Shown here one piece after another: positions 61,656 through 64,000 of a stretch of DNA of 64,000 nt. Position 1 is the stretch's first letter. Every line of letters begins with the position of its first letter. The position numbers and the translations under genes were made by a program. The DNA is from Gordionus sp. m RMFG-2023 (Eukaryota > Nematomorpha > Gordioida > Chordodea > Parachordodidae), in the NCBI RefSeq assembly GCF_954871325.1, contig NC_088775.1, positions 53,483,561 through 53,547,560 of the forward strand, given 5' to 3'. The notes under the pieces were generated by a model. It saw only the letters and a program-made list of their open reading frames with translations. It was not told the origin of the DNA and made no database searches.

Positions 61656-62144
61656 AGGCTATTCAGGAAAATAAAGGTATTATGTTTAAATTATTCCTAA
61701 AATATATTTGAAGATATCAATTTATAAGTCAAGATTAGATTTAGTTATTAATATTGCCCAGTTTGACCTTATTAATTTGACCCAGCATGGAATAATAAAA
61801 ATTTTAATGATTTTACGACCCAGCACTTTAAAAAATTTCCTTATTTCAAATAATTTTGGGTAAATTATTTTTCGAAATTGAAAATATGTAAACGGATGTT
61901 TATTAATTCTTATACGATTTTCCAACTGGTTAATTTTTATTATTTTTTAAAAATCGGACTATCTCGGGCTTTGTAATCTTCTTATTTTTATGGCCGGCTC
62001 AAGTTTGCAATTTTGTATTTATAAACTATGTCGTTAGGTGTCAGGTATTGAGATTCCACCATGAAATGTATTATAAGGTTAAAAAAAGAAGAGATAATTA
62101 GAATTTTTTGGCCAAAAAAACCTTCTATATTAAAAACTGACAAG

Positions 62145-62647
62145 TATGAGGTAAAGATAACCTTTGATGTGTTAGTGGGTCTGACAGCCATGCTATTTCT
62201 CCAACCCATATGCATAACATCCCCTATATGACACTCTCGCGTTCCACTCCCAAAGAGACTCGGAAAATCACTATCGTTTGTCAACAAAAAATGATCTCGA
62301 CCAGTTTCATTAACATCTTCGACCTGTATAATTTCTTCGACCTTCTCCCCTTCTGACATGTCAGAACACTCCTCAACTAAAATAGCATGCCCATTATGAT
62401 ACACCAAACCAGTATGAGTTTCAGTTACTATATCCGATTCGTAAACCGATTCCACAGGTATTTTGTGATTCGGATCTGAGATGGATTCAGTCGTTGGTGT
62501 CGGTTTTCGCACGGCCAAATTTTGTAAGGCCCTTAAAATGTCGGGTGAAGGTGGTAGGCCAGAATAAAAGGTGGAAGAAGAAGGCGTATCTAAACAGCTG
62601 TTGCCATAATATTGGTGATCCGTGGCCGGTGATTGCATAGGGTACAT
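62145..62647 (-). CDS. Ser/Pro-rich first exon of an unrecognised host gene
   Basis: Open from ATG at 62647: MYPMQSPATDHQYYGNSCLD, then SGLPPSPDILRALQNLAVRK, an acidic stretch (EECSDMSEGEKVEEIIQVED) and HIGDVMHMGWRNSMAVRPT. GC is clearly higher than the neighbourhood and codon choice is mixed, which favours a true gene. Best donor guess is TCAAAG|GTTATC at about 62145; after that the frame turns AT-driven (FNLIIHFM) until its stop at 61988. Looks like the disordered N-terminus of a nuclear or regulatory protein, but that is inference. Later exons are not identified. Confidence 0.6.
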
Positions 62648-62649
62648 TA

Positions 62650-63338
62650 GATGGATGGAATAAGAATTTTACCGTTATCGGATATAATAAGAGATAAATT
62701 TGTGAAGTTAAATTAGAGTATATGTTCTGAGCTTGAATTGTGTGATCTTTTTTATATAGTTAGTCACTATTTTTGCAAGTTATATATGAGTAATTAATAA
62801 GCTAAGGAAATTTAAGGAGCCACTTATTTATATGATTAACTCTTCTACCTTCAGAGTCCTAAAATTTAAAAAAATAATTAATTACATATAAATGAAAGTT
62901 TAAATTATCTGAATGATTGTCATTTTTCTCTTCAATAATTATTATTATTTATTACTATAGACTGGTCAGTCATTATTGATTTGGCAAAAATAAAGATTTT
63001 AAAAACCTTCCATCTTTGAATGGCCAAGAATTAAACATATATTATTTATACCTATGAATTTAACATTATTGTAGCATTATTGAAAAAATATTTTATTATA
63101 AGAATGGTTCATAATTGATTAATTTAAAAAATAAGTTTAGAAATATTAATAATATTTTATCACCTTTATCTAAAAATCGTTTGTAAAAAATTTTGTTGCA
63201 AAATAAAACATAAAACCCATTTTCATATTTTTTTTTTAGCTAAAAGATGTAAATCTAATTTATACAAATAATTTTTAGATAAAGATGCTATAAATTGTTA
63301 TTAATCTTTCTAAATTTATTTTTAAAATAATCGAATAG
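62650..63338. other. AT-rich upstream region, no gene seen
   Basis: Lies between a minus-strand start at 62647 and a plus-strand exon at 63339, so it may hold the minus gene's promoter. No TATA box or other motif stands out from the AT background. Confidence 0.4.
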
Positions 63339-63488
63339 TGGGCTCTAAAAGACTTTGTGATCATTTAAAGATAGAAGACTTTCTTTTACCTCATTCTTTT
63401 TGGCGTGTCAAGCACTATATATATAATAAAGGTATGAATATTACTATGGCAAAATTTGTGAATCAATTTATTGATTTAAATCGCGGTT
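63339..63488 (+). CDS. Internal exon of an unrecognised host gene
   Basis: Acceptor ATCGAATAG, 150 open bases, then a near-consensus donor GTAAGTAAT. Both edges are phase 1 and the length is a multiple of three. Reads GSKRLCDHLKIEDFLLPHSF, WRVKHYIYNKGMNITMAKF and VNQFIDLNRG. The sharp consensus borders and mixed composition make it a good exon. I recognise no domain. 63490-63930 shows no clear next exon. Confidence 0.55.
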
Positions 63489-63940
63489 GTAAGTAATAAG
63501 TTAATGCTTCCGGTGATCCGGTCAGGAAATTAATGAAAACATATATATTAATAAGTAATGAGAGATCAAAAATTTGATATGTGTAAACTGTATAAAAATA
63601 ATTTAACTAGTCAATATCAATGAGTAGGAAAAAATCATTCATTTTCTAAAACGAACTGTTATTTCTCAATTGGATTCCCTGATGCATTCGCCAAATTAAA
63701 ATATTAGTTATTAATATCCTTAATTTAAAATAATCATGATTATTAGGTATGTGGCATTTTTAGTATGCCGTCACAATTAATATATTTAAAACTTTGGCTC
63801 TCCTCCATTTTTCTGATAGCGGCTTGTTTTTAAATTATTTTATAAATATAGTTTAATTAACATTTTTTCTGAGGATACCAATCAAATAAAGAATCTAATC
63901 ATTTTAAAATGTTTGGTTATTACTAATGCTGTAAACATTT

Positions 63941-64000
63941 CTAAAAAAATCGAACGTGTTCACGTTCGTTCAAAAAAAAGGAACGCGTTCACGTTCATAA
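63941..64000. repeat. Start of an unidentified repeat at the window edge
   Basis: GAACGTGTTCACGTTCGTTC and, after an A run, GGAACGCGTTCACGTTCATA: two copies of ACG[TC]GTTCACGTTC within 45 bp, which contrasts with the AT-rich surroundings. Probably the edge of a transposon with subterminal repeats, cut by the window. Confidence 0.4.

Noticed and set aside
1-64000. CRISPR array, bacterial operons, ribosome binding sites
   Set aside because: The DNA is eukaryotic; the tandem repeats have no spacer structure and no prokaryotic gene is present.

Overview
The window is AT-rich DNA from an invertebrate-like animal genome. It is eukaryotic: genes are split by very short GT-AG introns (about 35-47 nt where both sites can be read), and the repeats are typical of animals (RTE-type LINEs, hAT, Helitron, a Mutator-like element carrying an OTU protease domain, Ty3/Gypsy). 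One host gene is recognisable. A minus-strand exon near 18.8 kb encodes a WW domain closest, from memory, to the metazoan adaptor WAC. I cannot name the species.

Layout. 1-2.9 kb: Ty3/Gypsy fossil (minus). 3.3-5.7 kb: decayed hAT transposon with one recognisable terminus. 5.7-10.8 kb: mostly non-coding, with one well-bounded minus-strand exon (7.3-7.5 kb) and a decayed gene of an uncharacterised mobile family (8.1-9.8 kb). 11.0-12.3 kb: two Helitrons head to tail. 12.7-17 kb: coding relics, a deleted hAT, and an RTE LINE piece with a tRNA-like head. 18.7-19.8 kb: host-gene island (WAC-like exons on minus, a small two-exon tail on plus, the end of another minus gene). 19.85-22.6 kb: hAT with perfect target-site duplications, itself carrying a MITE, inserted into the terminal coding exon of that minus gene. 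22.6-23.7 kb: more pieces of that gene plus two MITEs. 23.74-26.41 kb: short Ty3/Gypsy element with two LTRs, TAATC target duplication, primer site, polypurine tract, and a hAT-type MITE nested in the 3' LTR. 27.2-30.2 kb: a 3-kb Helitron sitting in another apparent host exon.

30.5-39.06 kb: a Mutator-like DNA transposon with kilobase-long terminal inverted repeats, an OTU-type protease relic, a run of coded ~30-residue repeats and a DDE transposase. Its right end runs directly into 39.06-56.49 kb, a 17.4-kb satellite of about 60 copies of a 288-bp unit that is the same sequence as the repeats inside the transposon's own terminal inverted repeats. The satellite has nested periods (two related halves, 288 bp, 865 bp and about 4.30 kb). 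This transposon-TIR-to-satellite conversion is the most striking feature here.

56.9-59.9 kb: near full-length but decayed RTE LINE. 60-64 kb: MITE and hAT scraps, then a Ser/Pro-rich minus-strand first exon (62.6 kb) and a well-bounded plus-strand exon (63.4 kb). The host genes appear to be fragments separated by transposon-filled introns or broken by insertions. Gene structures are read from splice consensus and open frames only; none is confirmed by transcripts.
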